Assembly: GCF_039839785.1 (NCBI RefSeq)
Contig: NZ_JBDOQT010000001.1
Coordinates: forward strand, 2,232,001 to 2,296,000
DNA length: 64,000 bases
Source of the DNA: Pelagibius sp. CAU 1746
GTDB lineage: Bacteria > Pseudomonadota > Alphaproteobacteria > Kiloniellales > Kiloniellaceae
Direction: 5' to 3'
Made by a program: the position numbers and the translations under genes. The first letter of the stretch is position 1, and the number at the start of each line of letters is the position of its first letter. Under the pieces are notes generated by a model. The model worked only from the letters and a program-made list of their open reading frames with translations. It was not told the origin of the DNA and did not search any database. Positions 26,085-34,619 of the stretch are shown one piece after another.

Positions 26085-26477
26085 TTGCTCGAAAATACTG
26101 CTTCTCAGTCGTTGCCCAACATCGTCGTGTCCGATAGCGACTACGATCAGTTGGTCTCCATTGCCTCGGCCGCGCTCAGGCGCATACCCGAAATCGCGGA
26201 GTCCCTCCTTACCGAATTGGAGCGCGCCAAGGTGGTTTGCGCGGAGGGATTGCCGCGCGGCATTGCCCGCCTGGGCTCAACCGTCACCTTCTCCTCAGAC
26301 GAAGGGCTGCCCCAGCGGGTGACCCTCGTCTTGCCGGTCGATGCGAACATCGTCGATGGAAAGATCTCGATTCTGACTCCGGTGGGAATCGCACTTCTGG
26401 GCCTTTCCAAAGGCCAATCGATCATGTGCCGAGGGCGAAGCCAGCAGCGGCGCCTGACCGTGCAGGCGGTCGAATAG
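26085..26477 (+). CDS. Rnk/GreA-C-terminal-domain protein, copy 1
   Basis: 130 aa from the TTG at 26085, chosen because AGGAGG lies 5 nt upstream; a GTG at 26079 overlaps that ribosome site. Helical N-terminus (about 10-50), then an FKBP-like domain with VTLVLPVDANIVDGKISILTPVGIALLGLSKGQSI, the pattern of the GreA/GreB C-terminal domain and of Rnk. Such proteins bind RNA polymerase and affect the NTP pool or elongation. A second, diverged copy follows 85 nt downstream. Confidence 0.85.
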   Translation: MLENTASQSLPNIVVSDSDYDQLVSIASAALRRIPEIAESLLTELERAKVVCAEGLPRGIARLGSTVTFSSDEGLPQRVTLVLPVDANIVDGKISILTPVGIALLGLSKGQSIMCRGRSQQRRLTVQAVE

Positions 26478-26562
26478 CTCCGCGCGTCTCAAGGACTGAT
26501 TTTCAAGTTGTGGCGGCCCAGGCCCGGGCTTCAGCGCGGGCTTGGCCGCACGGAGGTAAACG

Positions 26563-26979
26563 ATGAGCAGATACGCAACGTGCCAACTGACGGCGAGGGA
26601 CTTCGTTGTCCTGCAAAACCTCGTCAGCAGTCAGCGCCTCGGCGCCGCACGGCTTCAGGAGCAGATGTGCGAGAAGCTTGCCTCGGCCGTGGTTCTCGCC
26701 CCGGCCGAAATCCCGGCGCAGATCGTGACACTGGACTCTCGGGTCCGCTTTCGGCGCGAGGGCCGGCTGGCGGAGACCCGGGTCGTCTCCGTCAGCGACG
26801 ACAGCCACCCCTTGGGCGCGGCTCTCTCCGTGACGACTCCCTTGGGGCTCGCCCTGCTGGGCCGGCGCCCGGGAGACAAGGTCACGGTTCAGGATCTCCA
26901 TGGAGAAGACACGCGGGCGGAAGTCATCGCAGTCATCTATCAACCCGAAGCGGCCGAGCGGCGGCTCCGCCCCGCTTGA
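26563..26979 (+). CDS. Rnk/GreA-C-terminal-domain protein, copy 2
   Basis: 138 aa; GGAGG lies 7 nt before the ATG. It has a helical N-terminus (TARDFVVLQNLV) and a GreA-C-like domain with LGAALSVTTPLGLALLGRRPGDKVTV. It has the same architecture as copy 1 but low identity outside the PLG(I/L)ALLG core, so the pair is an old duplication. Rnk-like proteins interact with RNA polymerase and are often stress-regulated. Confidence 0.86.
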   Translation: MSRYATCQLTARDFVVLQNLVSSQRLGAARLQEQMCEKLASAVVLAPAEIPAQIVTLDSRVRFRREGRLAETRVVSVSDDSHPLGAALSVTTPLGLALLGRRPGDKVTVQDLHGEDTRAEVIAVIYQPEAAERRLRPA

Positions 26980-27087
26980 GCCTTGGCTATAGCGACCGGA
27001 AGCGGAGCGCCGCAGGGCCGGACCGACGACGACCGGCCGCGACCGCATCTGGGGCCGGCCTACCTGGAAAGCAAAGCGATACACCGA

Positions 27088-27915
27088 ATGACACGGCCTT
27101 GCAGACTGAGTAAACAGGACCGCCATTCGAGGATTCTCGATGAGACCAAGTCCTGTGTCTTCGTGCGGATATCCGATCTTGCGGACCGGCTCGGCGTCTC
27201 CACGGAAACCGTGCGCCGGGATCTCGACGAGCTTTCCGAGAGCGGCCTGATCGATCGGGCCTACGGCGGCGCCACGGCGCCGTTGCCGAGGGGCGCGAAG
27301 GCCGGCGGCCGCGTGGCCGATGGCGGCGGCGTCGATGAAGCGGCCGCAATTGGGGCCGCAGCCGCCCAACGTGTGAAGCCTGGACAGACCGTCATGCTGA
27401 GCGGAGGCGGTATCGTTCTGCACACTGCGCGAGAGCTCGCGCGGCTCTCGGTCAACCTGATCGTCGTCACCAACAGTGCCGCCATTGCGGCGGTGGTCGC
27501 GAAGAACCCGACTATTCAAGTGATTCTCCTGCCCGGGGTCTACAATCCGGCGGAAGGCTGCGTCGGCGGCGAGGATACCGTCGAGTACTTGAAGCAGTTC
27601 CATGCGGACGTAGCCGTCGTCGAGGCCTCGGCGCTGACCAGGGAAGGGCCCTATGAGGAGACCTCGGTTGCCGCCACGGTGAAGCGCGCCATGCTGCAGC
27701 GGGCGGCGAAGAAGGTGCTGGTCGCCGCCGGAGTGGCGCAGTGGTGCAAGCCGGTCCGCAAGGTCTGCACGTTGGGCGCCGTAGACGAAGTCGTGGTTTA
27801 CGAGCGCCTGGCGAAACCCATCGCCGCGGCGGCGCGCAGGGCCGGTACGGCGGTCTCCAACGCCTCGTCCTTTCACACCCCAAGCAGAAGCCGGACGGCC
27901 GCCGGCGGCGCGTAG
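27088..27915 (+). CDS. DeoR-family transcriptional regulator
   Basis: 275 aa from the ATG at 27088; a TTG 105 nt upstream would run into the Rnk-like gene region. The HTH is VRISDLADRLGVSTETVRRDLDEL, followed by IDRAYGGA. The DeoRC domain is visible but atypical: VMLSGGGIVLHTARELA replaces the usual D(I/V)GTT motif, and the Lys-containing EETSVAATVKRAMLQRA motif is kept. No metabolic operon is adjacent, so its target is unclear. Confidence 0.83.
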   Translation: MTRPCRLSKQDRHSRILDETKSCVFVRISDLADRLGVSTETVRRDLDELSESGLIDRAYGGATAPLPRGAKAGGRVADGGGVDEAAAIGAAAAQRVKPGQTVMLSGGGIVLHTARELARLSVNLIVVTNSAAIAAVVAKNPTIQVILLPGVYNPAEGCVGGEDTVEYLKQFHADVAVVEASALTREGPYEETSVAATVKRAMLQRAAKKVLVAAGVAQWCKPVRKVCTLGAVDEVVVYERLAKPIAAAARRAGTAVSNASSFHTPSRSRTAAGGA

Positions 27916-28433
27916 CCTGGGCACGCGTCCGCAAGCCTTCCGCAGCCGGCTGGGGCGGGGAAGGGCCACCGCTTGATACGGTCAGGTGGGTGGGGACGTT
28001 GGGCCGCGCCGCCCCGCGGATTGCCAACCAGCAGCAAATCTTTGCGGCGTCTGATTCGCCGCGTCATTGAATCAAATCGGGAGATTGTTGCCGGTGCCTT
28101 GGATCGAGAGGCGCCGGGGCGGATCGTATCGATTCCATCGATAGTGGGAATCGAGATTATTTGATTGATCAAAAATGCATGTTTTAAGATCATGCGCCGC
28201 GACGACCCTCGGTCATGGGATTCGGCATCGTCCACCGGCATTGCCGCAGGCGGGTTCTCCGTCGTGAAGGTCGCAGAGCCGTGGGCTCCGGTTGCGCCTG
28301 CCGCACCCGGCAACGGCCGGCCGCGGACTCTGCGAAAGGAACCAGCGTTGCGAGCCGGTAATCGATGACGCTCCGTCGATGGAGCGCCGAAGAGCTTTTG
28401 CGAGCACAAGTTGGGGATGAAGGATTTTACGGA
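27916..28433. promoter_or_regulatory. norZ upstream region with two dyads
   Basis: 518 nt without a convincing gene. TCGATTCC (28129-28136) and GGAATCGA (28147-28154) form a perfect 8-bp inverted repeat with a 10-nt spacer. TTTGATTGATCAAA follows at about 28160-28173, palindromic and FNR-like but with a 2-nt rather than 4-nt centre between TTGAT and ATCAA. Just downstream is an AT-rich stretch with ATGCAT. These are the best candidate operators for NO- or oxygen-responsive control of the NO reductase. Confidence 0.45.
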
Positions 28434-30746
28434 ATGAACAGCACGAAGAAGCTTTGGATCATTCTGGCGGCGATAATTTTTGTTTCCTTCGGGGTGCTGC
28501 TTTGGTCGGGCAGCCGCATCTACGAGGCCGCACCGCCTGTCCCCGAGGCAGTCGTCACGCAAAGCGGCGAAACGGTCTTTGGCCGCGCCGAGATCGAGCG
28601 CGGCCGTCAGGTCTGGCAATCCATGGGCGGCATGCAGTTGGGGTCGATTTGGGGGCATGGCGGCTACGTCGCGCCCGACTGGAGCGCCGATTGGCTGCAC
28701 CGCGAAGCCCTGGCCCTCATGGATATTTGGGCGCGCGAGGCCGGGGGCGGGGGATACGAGAGCCTTGCCCCCGAGGAGCAGGCCGCGCTGCAGGGGCGCC
28801 TGCAAGACCGTCTGCGTGAGAACACCTATGCGCCCGCGGATGGCACCATCACGGTCAGTGACGATCGCGCCGCCGCGATAGCCGAGGTTTCTGCGCACTA
28901 CGAGAGCCTTTTCGGCACCGATCCGCAGACGGCGGGGCTGCGCGAAGCCTATGCGATGAAGAACGACACCGTGCCGGACCCGGAGCACCGCCGACTGCTC
29001 GGCGCCTTCTTCTGGTGGACCGCCTGGGCGGCGACGACTGAGCGCCCGGACAGCACCATCACCTATACCAACAACTGGCCGAGCGAGCCGCTCGTCGGCA
29101 ACCGCCCGCCCGCCAGCACCTTCGTATGGTCCGCCTTCAGCGTGCTCTTTCTGCTGGCCGGTGTTGCCCTGCTTGGCTGGCACCATGCGGTAACGCATGG
29201 CCGCGGAGAGACGCCTCACTCTCCGCCGATGCACGACCCGCTGCGCCTGGTCAAGGTCACACCCTCCATGCGCGCCACGGCAAAGTACTTCTGGGTCCTG
29301 CTCGCGCTGTTTCTGGTGCAGATTCTCTTTGGCGCCATTACCGCTCACTACCAGGTGGAGGGCCAGGACGCTTATGGTTTCGAGTTGTCCCAGTACCTGC
29401 CTTATTCGCTGAGCCGTACCTGGCACACGCAGCTCGCCGTGTTGTGGATCGCGGTCGCTTGGCTCGGTACGGGCCTTTACATCGGCCCGGCCATCTCCGG
29501 GCACGAGCCGCGCTTCCAGCGCGCCGGAGTGAATGTCCTCTGGCTGTGCCTGCTGGTGATCGTCGTGGGCGCCTTCGCCGGGCAGTGGCTGGCCGTCATG
29601 CAGACCCTGGGATTGGAGTACAATTTCTGGTTCGGCCACCAGGGCTGGGAATACGCCGACATCGGGCGCTTTTGGCAGTGGTTCCTCTTCATCGGTCTGA
29701 TGCTGTGGCTGCTCCTGGTCGGCCGGGCCCTCTGGCCGGAGCTGACAGGCAGGTCGGAGACCCGCTCGATCGTTGGCTTGCTGTTCCTCTCCACGGTCGC
29801 CATCGGCGTCTTCTTCGCCGCCGCGCTGATGTGGGGGGAACACACCCATATATCGATGGTGGAGTACTGGCGCTGGTGGCTGGTCCATCTCTGGGTCGAG
29901 GGCTTCTTCGAGGTCTTTGCGACGGCCGTCATCGCCTTCCTCTTCACCCGTCTGGGGTTGATCGCGGTGCGCACGGCGACCGTCGCGGTGCTTTTCGCGA
30001 CCATCATCTTCATGTCGGGGGGCGTTCTCGGCACGCTTCACCACCTCTACTTCGCGGGCTCCCCGACGCCGGTGCTGGCGCTGGGCGCCAGCTTCTCGGC
30101 CTTGGAGGTCGTGCCGCTGGCCTATGTCGGCTTCGAGGCCTATCACACCTGGCGTCTCGGCGGCTCGACACCCTGGATGCGGCGCTACCGCTGGCCGGTG
30201 ATGTTCTTCATCGCCGTGGCCTTCTGGAATCTGGTCGGCGCGGGCCTCTTCGGTTTCCTGATCAATCCGCCGCTTTCGCTCTACTACATGCAGGGCCTCA
30301 ACCTGACACCCCTGCACGGGCATACGGCCCTCTTCGGCGTCTACGGCATGTTGGGGATCGGCTTGGTGCTGTTCTGCCTGCGCGGGCTGAAGCCCGACCT
30401 GGCCTGGCACGAAGGCATCCTCAAGGTCAGTTTCTGGTGCTTCAACATCGGTCTGGCTCTCATGGCGCTCTTGACCCTGTTGCCGCTCGGCACCCTGCAG
30501 CTGCTTGCGGCCATCGACAACGGGTACGCCTATGCGCGCTCGGCCGAATTCATGCAGCAGCCCATCGTCGACCTGCTCGTATGGATGCGGGTGCCCGGCG
30601 ACATCATCTTTTCGATCGGCGCCGTTGCGCTGGCGGTTTTCGTCGCCGGGCTGTGGATCTCGCCACGGCGCGAGGGTGAAGGGCGCAGAGCCGATGAAGG
30701 CGAGCCGGGGCCGGCGCCCGGCGAGTCACCGGCCCGAGGGCGCTGA
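28434..30746 (+). CDS. norZ: quinol-dependent nitric oxide reductase (single-subunit)
   Basis: 770 aa from the ATG at 28434 (AAGGA upstream). It reduces two NO to N2O in the inner membrane using quinol. The N-terminal extension has a TM (8-26) and a periplasmic domain with GSIWGHGGYVAPDWSADWLH, typical of qNOR rather than the NorCB complex. The catalytic domain has about 12 TM segments. Candidate haem and FeB ligands include His331 (WHTQLAVLW), the WGEHTHISMVEYW region (Glu469, His470), His536-His537 (TLHHLYFAG) and His628/His630 (LHGHTALFG). A SirB2-like gene follows by 32 nt. Confidence 0.94.
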   Translation: MNSTKKLWIILAAIIFVSFGVLLWSGSRIYEAAPPVPEAVVTQSGETVFGRAEIERGRQVWQSMGGMQLGSIWGHGGYVAPDWSADWLHREALALMDIWAREAGGGGYESLAPEEQAALQGRLQDRLRENTYAPADGTITVSDDRAAAIAEVSAHYESLFGTDPQTAGLREAYAMKNDTVPDPEHRRLLGAFFWWTAWAATTERPDSTITYTNNWPSEPLVGNRPPASTFVWSAFSVLFLLAGVALLGWHHAVTHGRGETPHSPPMHDPLRLVKVTPSMRATAKYFWVLLALFLVQILFGAITAHYQVEGQDAYGFELSQYLPYSLSRTWHTQLAVLWIAVAWLGTGLYIGPAISGHEPRFQRAGVNVLWLCLLVIVVGAFAGQWLAVMQTLGLEYNFWFGHQGWEYADIGRFWQWFLFIGLMLWLLLVGRALWPELTGRSETRSIVGLLFLSTVAIGVFFAAALMWGEHTHISMVEYWRWWLVHLWVEGFFEVFATAVIAFLFTRLGLIAVRTATVAVLFATIIFMSGGVLGTLHHLYFAGSPTPVLALGASFSALEVVPLAYVGFEAYHTWRLGGSTPWMRRYRWPVMFFIAVAFWNLVGAGLFGFLINPPLSLYYMQGLNLTPLHGHTALFGVYGMLGIGLVLFCLRGLKPDLAWHEGILKVSFWCFNIGLALMALLTLLPLGTLQLLAAIDNGYAYARSAEFMQQPIVDLLVWMRVPGDIIFSIGAVALAVFVAGLWISPRREGEGRRADEGEPGPAPGESPARGR

Positions 30747-30778
30747 GTGTCGGGAGACGCGAGGCCCGCTCTCCAGCC

Positions 30779-31180
30779 ATGAGCGAGTTCTACGCCGAGA
30801 TCCGACTCGTCCATGTCTGGGCGGTGGTCGCAAGCGGTTTGCTCTTCGCCCTGCGCGGCCTTGCCGGTGTTCTGGGCGCGGCCTGGCCGCGCGCGGCGCC
30901 CCTCTGGCACCTCAGCATCGCCATCGATACGGTGTTGCTGACGGCAGCGCTCATGCTGATGACCGCCGTCGGGCAGTATCCCTTCGTCGACGGCTGGTTG
31001 ACCGTGAAGGTGACGCTGCTGGCCGTTTACGTCGGTCTCGGCATCGTGGCGCTTGGCGGCCGGCGTTCACCAACGGCCCGCTTCTCCGCCTGGTTGGCCG
31101 CCTTGCTCATTTACGGGTTCGTGGTGTCGGTCGCCTTGACCCGCGATCCCTTGGGGCTGATCGGGGCGCTCGTCAACTGA
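30779..31180 (+). CDS. SirB2-like integral membrane protein
   Basis: 133 aa with four TM segments. The N-terminus IRLVHVWAVVASGLLFALRGLAG and the central PLWHLSIAIDTVLLTAALMLMTAVGQYPFVDGWLTVKVTLLAVYVGLGIVALG match the SirB2 family, small membrane proteins of unknown biochemical role. It lies 32 nt after norZ in the same direction, so it is probably co-transcribed and may assist NO reductase assembly or haem supply (inference). Confidence 0.82.
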   Translation: MSEFYAEIRLVHVWAVVASGLLFALRGLAGVLGAAWPRAAPLWHLSIAIDTVLLTAALMLMTAVGQYPFVDGWLTVKVTLLAVYVGLGIVALGGRRSPTARFSAWLAALLIYGFVVSVALTRDPLGLIGALVN

Positions 31181-31219
31181 TGCGGCGGCCGCTGGAGACT
31201 CGGCCAGGCGGGCCGGGCG

Positions 31220-32161
31220 CTAATGCAGTGGTTCTTCGTGCCGGCCGGCGGTCTTCGCAAGGCGGGCGGTGAGGAGGCTGATGCCTTCGACCATCCGCTC
31301 GAGCGAGGCTTGAGCGGGCGGCAGCAAGGCCTCTTGCTCCGTCCGGGCGGCCAAGTCTTCGTAGATCTCGCTGGCGCTTTCCAAGACCCGCAGCGCTCTC
31401 TGCAGCACAGCGGCCGCGCCGCCCTCCGGTGCCGCCGGCTTCTCGTCCAAGGCTGCCGTCGGCGGCCCCCGGCGGGCTTCGCGCTCGGCCAGTTCGCCGA
31501 GCAGCCGCGCGCTCTCCCGGTCGCCAAGCTGGTCCAGCCGCCGGGCGGCGGCGCGCAGCGCCACGGCGGCCTCGCCCGCCAGCCGTGCCTCCAGCGCCTG
31601 GAAGTCGTCCAGCGTGGTGATCTGCAGCGGCGGGCGCCGCGCGGCCTCCGCCTGGCTGTCGTGGAAGGCAAGGCGCCGTTTCACTCGCAGTTCGGCGGCA
31701 TGGCTCAACTCTTCCCGGGCCAGCTTTTCAGCTTCGCGCGCGACTTCGGCATCCTCGGCATGAGCGGCGACATAGCTGTAGAGCGCAAAGGCGCGCTCCT
31801 CGTTGGTGACGGCGATGGCGAGAGCGCGGTAGGGGGTCAGCAGGCTGCTGTCGCGCACGCTGTCCCAGGATTCAGCAAGCTCCGGGGGCAGCGTCCAGGT
31901 GAAGCTGCCGGCTGCGGGGACCGGCTGGTGGAGCTTCTCGCCGAGGCGTAAGACCCAGTCGACATGCTGCAGTTCGAGCTCCCGCATCTCGCGGAACGCC
32001 GCAGCGGTCGATCCTTCGCCCCGGGCCTCCATCAGCTCCGCAAGCTGGCCGTAGCGGGCCACCGCCTCGTGCTCGATGGCATTGGCGAGACCCAACAAGG
32101 CCTCCAGGCTGTCGATCCTGACGCTGGGGTCGGACGTTAGCAGCGGCGGTCGCTCGATCAT
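31220..32161 (-). CDS. ferritin-like diiron protein
   Basis: 313 aa from the ATG at 32161, with GGAGG 14 nt upstream (long spacing). The first half has rubrerythrin/ferritin-like helices: NAIEHEAVARYGQL and REMRELELQHVDWVL (ExxH), then AVTNEERAFALYSYV and KLAREELSHAAELRV (ExxH). That gives a full Glu/His set for a diiron site. The second half (about 175-313) is Ala/Glu-rich helical with no recognised motif. It is divergent from nosR and shares the FNR-type box region, suggesting a role in iron handling or NO/peroxide defence under oxygen limitation. Confidence 0.8.
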   Translation of the reverse strand: MIERPPLLTSDPSVRIDSLEALLGLANAIEHEAVARYGQLAELMEARGEGSTAAAFREMRELELQHVDWVLRLGEKLHQPVPAAGSFTWTLPPELAESWDSVRDSSLLTPYRALAIAVTNEERAFALYSYVAAHAEDAEVAREAEKLAREELSHAAELRVKRRLAFHDSQAEAARRPPLQITTLDDFQALEARLAGEAAVALRAAARRLDQLGDRESARLLGELAEREARRGPPTAALDEKPAAPEGGAAAVLQRALRVLESASEIYEDLAARTEQEALLPPAQASLERMVEGISLLTARLAKTAGRHEEPLH

Positions 32162-32256
32162 GCGTTCTTTTAAGTCCTCCGGCCGTCGGGCGGGGCCGTA
32201 CGGAGTGACGGCCGCGCCGAGGCTGTCATCAGGCGCAAAATAAAAAATTCCGGCAT

Positions 32257-32270
32257 TGACTAAGATCAAT
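32257..32270. promoter_or_regulatory. FNR/NNR-type box in nosR promoter region
   Basis: TTGACTAAGATCAA matches the FNR-family consensus TTGAT-N4-ATCAA with one difference. A -10-like TAGTTA lies at 32292-32297, which would put the box centre about 41 nt upstream of a start site near 32304, the classic activating position. It also lies about 96 nt before the ferritin-like start. Confidence 0.75.
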
Positions 32271-32316
32271 TCCTATTGTGCTGTAATAACATAGTTATCC
32301 GTAATCCTAGGAGAAT

Positions 32317-32331
32317 ATGCGACTACCGTGA
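32317..32331 (+). other. possible four-codon leader ORF overlapping nosR start
   Basis: ATG CGA CTA CCG TGA begins 3 nt after AGGAG, and its TGA shares its last A with the nosR ATG (TGATG). If translated it would couple re-initiation to nosR. The ribosome-site spacing is short for this ORF and long (17 nt) for nosR itself. Confidence 0.3.
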
Positions 32332-34556
32332 TGCGAGAAAAACCTTCCGAGTGTTTCAAACGCCGGGGACAATTACTTATAAGTTTGTTAACTGCAGTAT
32401 TGATTTTTATCAATTCGGCAGATGGCTTTGGTCAAAACGCATCGCGGCTGGAAGGGCTGATCGGCGAGTTGACGCCCGCCGATCTGGTCGCCGAGGCGCA
32501 AGAATTCGGAGCGCTGCAAGGCAGCCCGCCGCTGATCCCCCTGATGCGGGACGGCACACCCATCGCCTACGCATTTCTGACCACCGATTTCGTCGACACC
32601 ACCGGCTATTCCGGCAAGCCCATCGACGTGATCGCCGCAATCGATGCGGAAGGCACCATCTTGGCGGCCAAACTGGTCGAGCATCACGAACCCATCGTGC
32701 TGATCGGCATTCCCGAGGCGCCCATCGTCGAGTTCATGTCGGCCTATATCGGCTACAATCCGATCCGAGCGGCAGCGGCGGGGCGCTCTGCCCCCGAGGT
32801 GGATATCGTCAGCGGCGCCACGGTAACGGTGCTGGTCATCGGCGACAGCCTGGTGCGCGCTGCGGCCCGGGCGGCGCAGCAACTGGGCCTCTCGCTGGCC
32901 GGCGGGCAGGAAACCGCCTGGACCCTCGATCTCGAGGCCGGCGAAGTCTCCGACTGGCAGACCCTCCTGGGCGAGGGGGCGGTGCGCCGCCTCAGTCTCT
33001 CCGTGGGCCAGGTCAACGAGTCCTTCGCGCGCTCGGGCAACGAGAAGGCGGCGCGCCGGCGTGAGCGCGGCCAGCCCGAGGATCCCTTTATCGATCTTTA
33101 CATGGCTGTGGTCAGCCAGCCGGCGATTGGGCGCAGCCTGCTGGGCGAGGCCGAATACGCCAACCTGCAGAACCTTCTGGACGAGGGCCAGCACGCGATT
33201 CTCATCGCCGGGGAAGGGCGCTACTCCTTCAAGGGCTCGGGCTATGTGCGCGGAGGCATCTTCGACCGCATCGAGCTGATCCAGGGCACCGAGACGATTC
33301 GGTTCCGCGACCGCTTGCACCGCCGCGTCGGTGATCTTGCCGCCGAAGGCGCGCCACACTTCAGCGAGATCGGCGTGTTTGCGATTCCGGAAGGCGCCAA
33401 CTTCAATCCCGCGGCGCCCTGGCGCCTGCAGCTTCTGGTGCAGCGTCCGATCGGCGCCTTGGACAAAGCCTTTACCAGTTTCGAGGTCAGTTATCGGATT
33501 CCCGAGCAGTACCGCCAGCGCGACGCCAGCGTCCTTGACGGCCAGCAGGCGCAGCCCGCCGCGGCGGCGCCGGCGCCGTCGGCGCCTTCGGCCGCGCCCG
33601 CCGTCGGCGACGACCAGCCGCCGCTGTGGCAGAGACTGTGGCGCAGCAAGGTCGCTTCCATCGGGATCCTGGGCGTCATGCTTCTGGCTCTGACCGGCCT
33701 GTTCTTCTTCCAGGACTGGTTCGTCAAGCGGCCGGTCCTCTTCGACCGCCTGCGCCTCGCCTATTTGGCGGTGACGCTGTTCTGGCTCGGCTGGGTGGCC
33801 CAGGCGCAGCTCTCGGTGGTCAACGTGCTGGCCTTCACCAACTCGCTGCGGACCGACTTCCAGTGGTCGTACTTCCTCATCGACCCGCTGATCTTCGTTC
33901 TCTGGTTCGCGGTCGCGGCGGCTCTTCTGTTCTGGGGGCGGGGACCCTTCTGCGGCTGGCTTTGCCCTTTTGGCGCGCTGCAGGAGCTGAGCAATCGCCT
34001 CGCCAAGTTGGTCAAGATTCCGCAAATCACCGTGCCGTGGTGGCTGCACGAGCGGTTGTGGCCCGTCAAATACATCATTTTCCTCGGCCTGTTCGGCGTC
34101 TCTCTGGGTTCGCTTGCCCTGGCCGAGCAGCTTGCCGAGGTCGAACCTTTCAAGACGGCGATCATCCTGCATTTCATGCGCGAATGGTGGTTCGTGCTCT
34201 TTGCAGCGGCGTTGCTGGCGGCCGGGCTCTTCATAGAGCGGTTCTTCTGCCGCTATCTCTGCCCGCTGGGGGCAGCCTTGGCGATCCCCGGGCGGCTGCG
34301 CATGTTCGATTGGTTGAAGCGCTACCGTGAATGCGGCAACCCTTGTATGCGCTGTCACAATGAGTGTCCGGTCCAGGCGATTCATCCGGAAGGGCATATC
34401 AATCCCAACGAATGCATCTCCTGTTTGCACTGTCAGGTTCTCTACCACCACGACCGGAAGTGTCCGGTGATGATCCAGCGCCGCCTGAAACGCGAGAAGC
34501 GGGCGGCGCTCTCGTCACCCGGGATGGGGCCGGATTCCGGCCAGGCGGCGCGCTAG
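32331..34556 (+). CDS. nosR: NosR, membrane flavo-iron-sulfur protein for N2O reduction
   Basis: 741 aa from the ATG at 32331. It supports N2O reductase expression and electron supply. A signal/TM segment (14-33) is followed by a periplasmic FMN-binding domain with VSGATVTV, where the second Thr is the likely covalent FMN site. A Pro/Ala linker comes next (about 405-425), then several TM segments with two polyferredoxin-type cysteine motifs (PFCGWLCPFG and FFCRYLCPLG). A C-terminal ferredoxin domain carries CGNPCMRCHNECP and NECISCLHCQ. The first 35 codons are unusually AT-rich and include a perfect FNR consensus. Confidence 0.96.
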   Translation: MREKPSECFKRRGQLLISLLTAVLIFINSADGFGQNASRLEGLIGELTPADLVAEAQEFGALQGSPPLIPLMRDGTPIAYAFLTTDFVDTTGYSGKPIDVIAAIDAEGTILAAKLVEHHEPIVLIGIPEAPIVEFMSAYIGYNPIRAAAAGRSAPEVDIVSGATVTVLVIGDSLVRAAARAAQQLGLSLAGGQETAWTLDLEAGEVSDWQTLLGEGAVRRLSLSVGQVNESFARSGNEKAARRRERGQPEDPFIDLYMAVVSQPAIGRSLLGEAEYANLQNLLDEGQHAILIAGEGRYSFKGSGYVRGGIFDRIELIQGTETIRFRDRLHRRVGDLAAEGAPHFSEIGVFAIPEGANFNPAAPWRLQLLVQRPIGALDKAFTSFEVSYRIPEQYRQRDASVLDGQQAQPAAAAPAPSAPSAAPAVGDDQPPLWQRLWRSKVASIGILGVMLLALTGLFFFQDWFVKRPVLFDRLRLAYLAVTLFWLGWVAQAQLSVVNVLAFTNSLRTDFQWSYFLIDPLIFVLWFAVAAALLFWGRGPFCGWLCPFGALQELSNRLAKLVKIPQITVPWWLHERLWPVKYIIFLGLFGVSLGSLALAEQLAEVEPFKTAIILHFMREWWFVLFAAALLAAGLFIERFFCRYLCPLGAALAIPGRLRMFDWLKRYRECGNPCMRCHNECPVQAIHPEGHINPNECISCLHCQVLYHHDRKCPVMIQRRLKREKRAALSSPGMGPDSGQAAR
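32400..32413. promoter_or_regulatory. perfect FNR consensus inside nosR coding sequence
   Basis: TTGATTTTTATCAA is an exact TTGAT-N4-ATCAA match within codons 24-28 of nosR, encoding part of the signal/TM segment. It lies 143 nt downstream of the promoter-region box. Function is unknown: it may modulate the promoter, drive an internal start or be chance in an AT-rich hydrophobic stretch. Confidence 0.5.
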
Positions 34557-34619
34557 GGGCGGGCCGGCAACGCAGGCGGGCATCAAGGGGGTGCCCCCTC
34601 TATTTGGAAGGAATACGAA

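Noticed and set aside
28150-28200. NsrR site upstream of norZ
   Set aside because: The AT-rich ATGCAT stretch lacks the AAG...CTT ends and matching arms of the two other sites; arms pair poorly.
27873-30410. 845-codon open frame on the minus strand across norZ
   Set aside because: It is the antisense of a clearly conserved qNOR gene, rich in Arg/Gln/His typical of high-GC shadow frames, with no domain of its own.
32388-34451. 687-codon minus-strand open frame across nosR
   Set aside because: Antisense shadow of nosR with poly-Arg runs and no recognisable motif.
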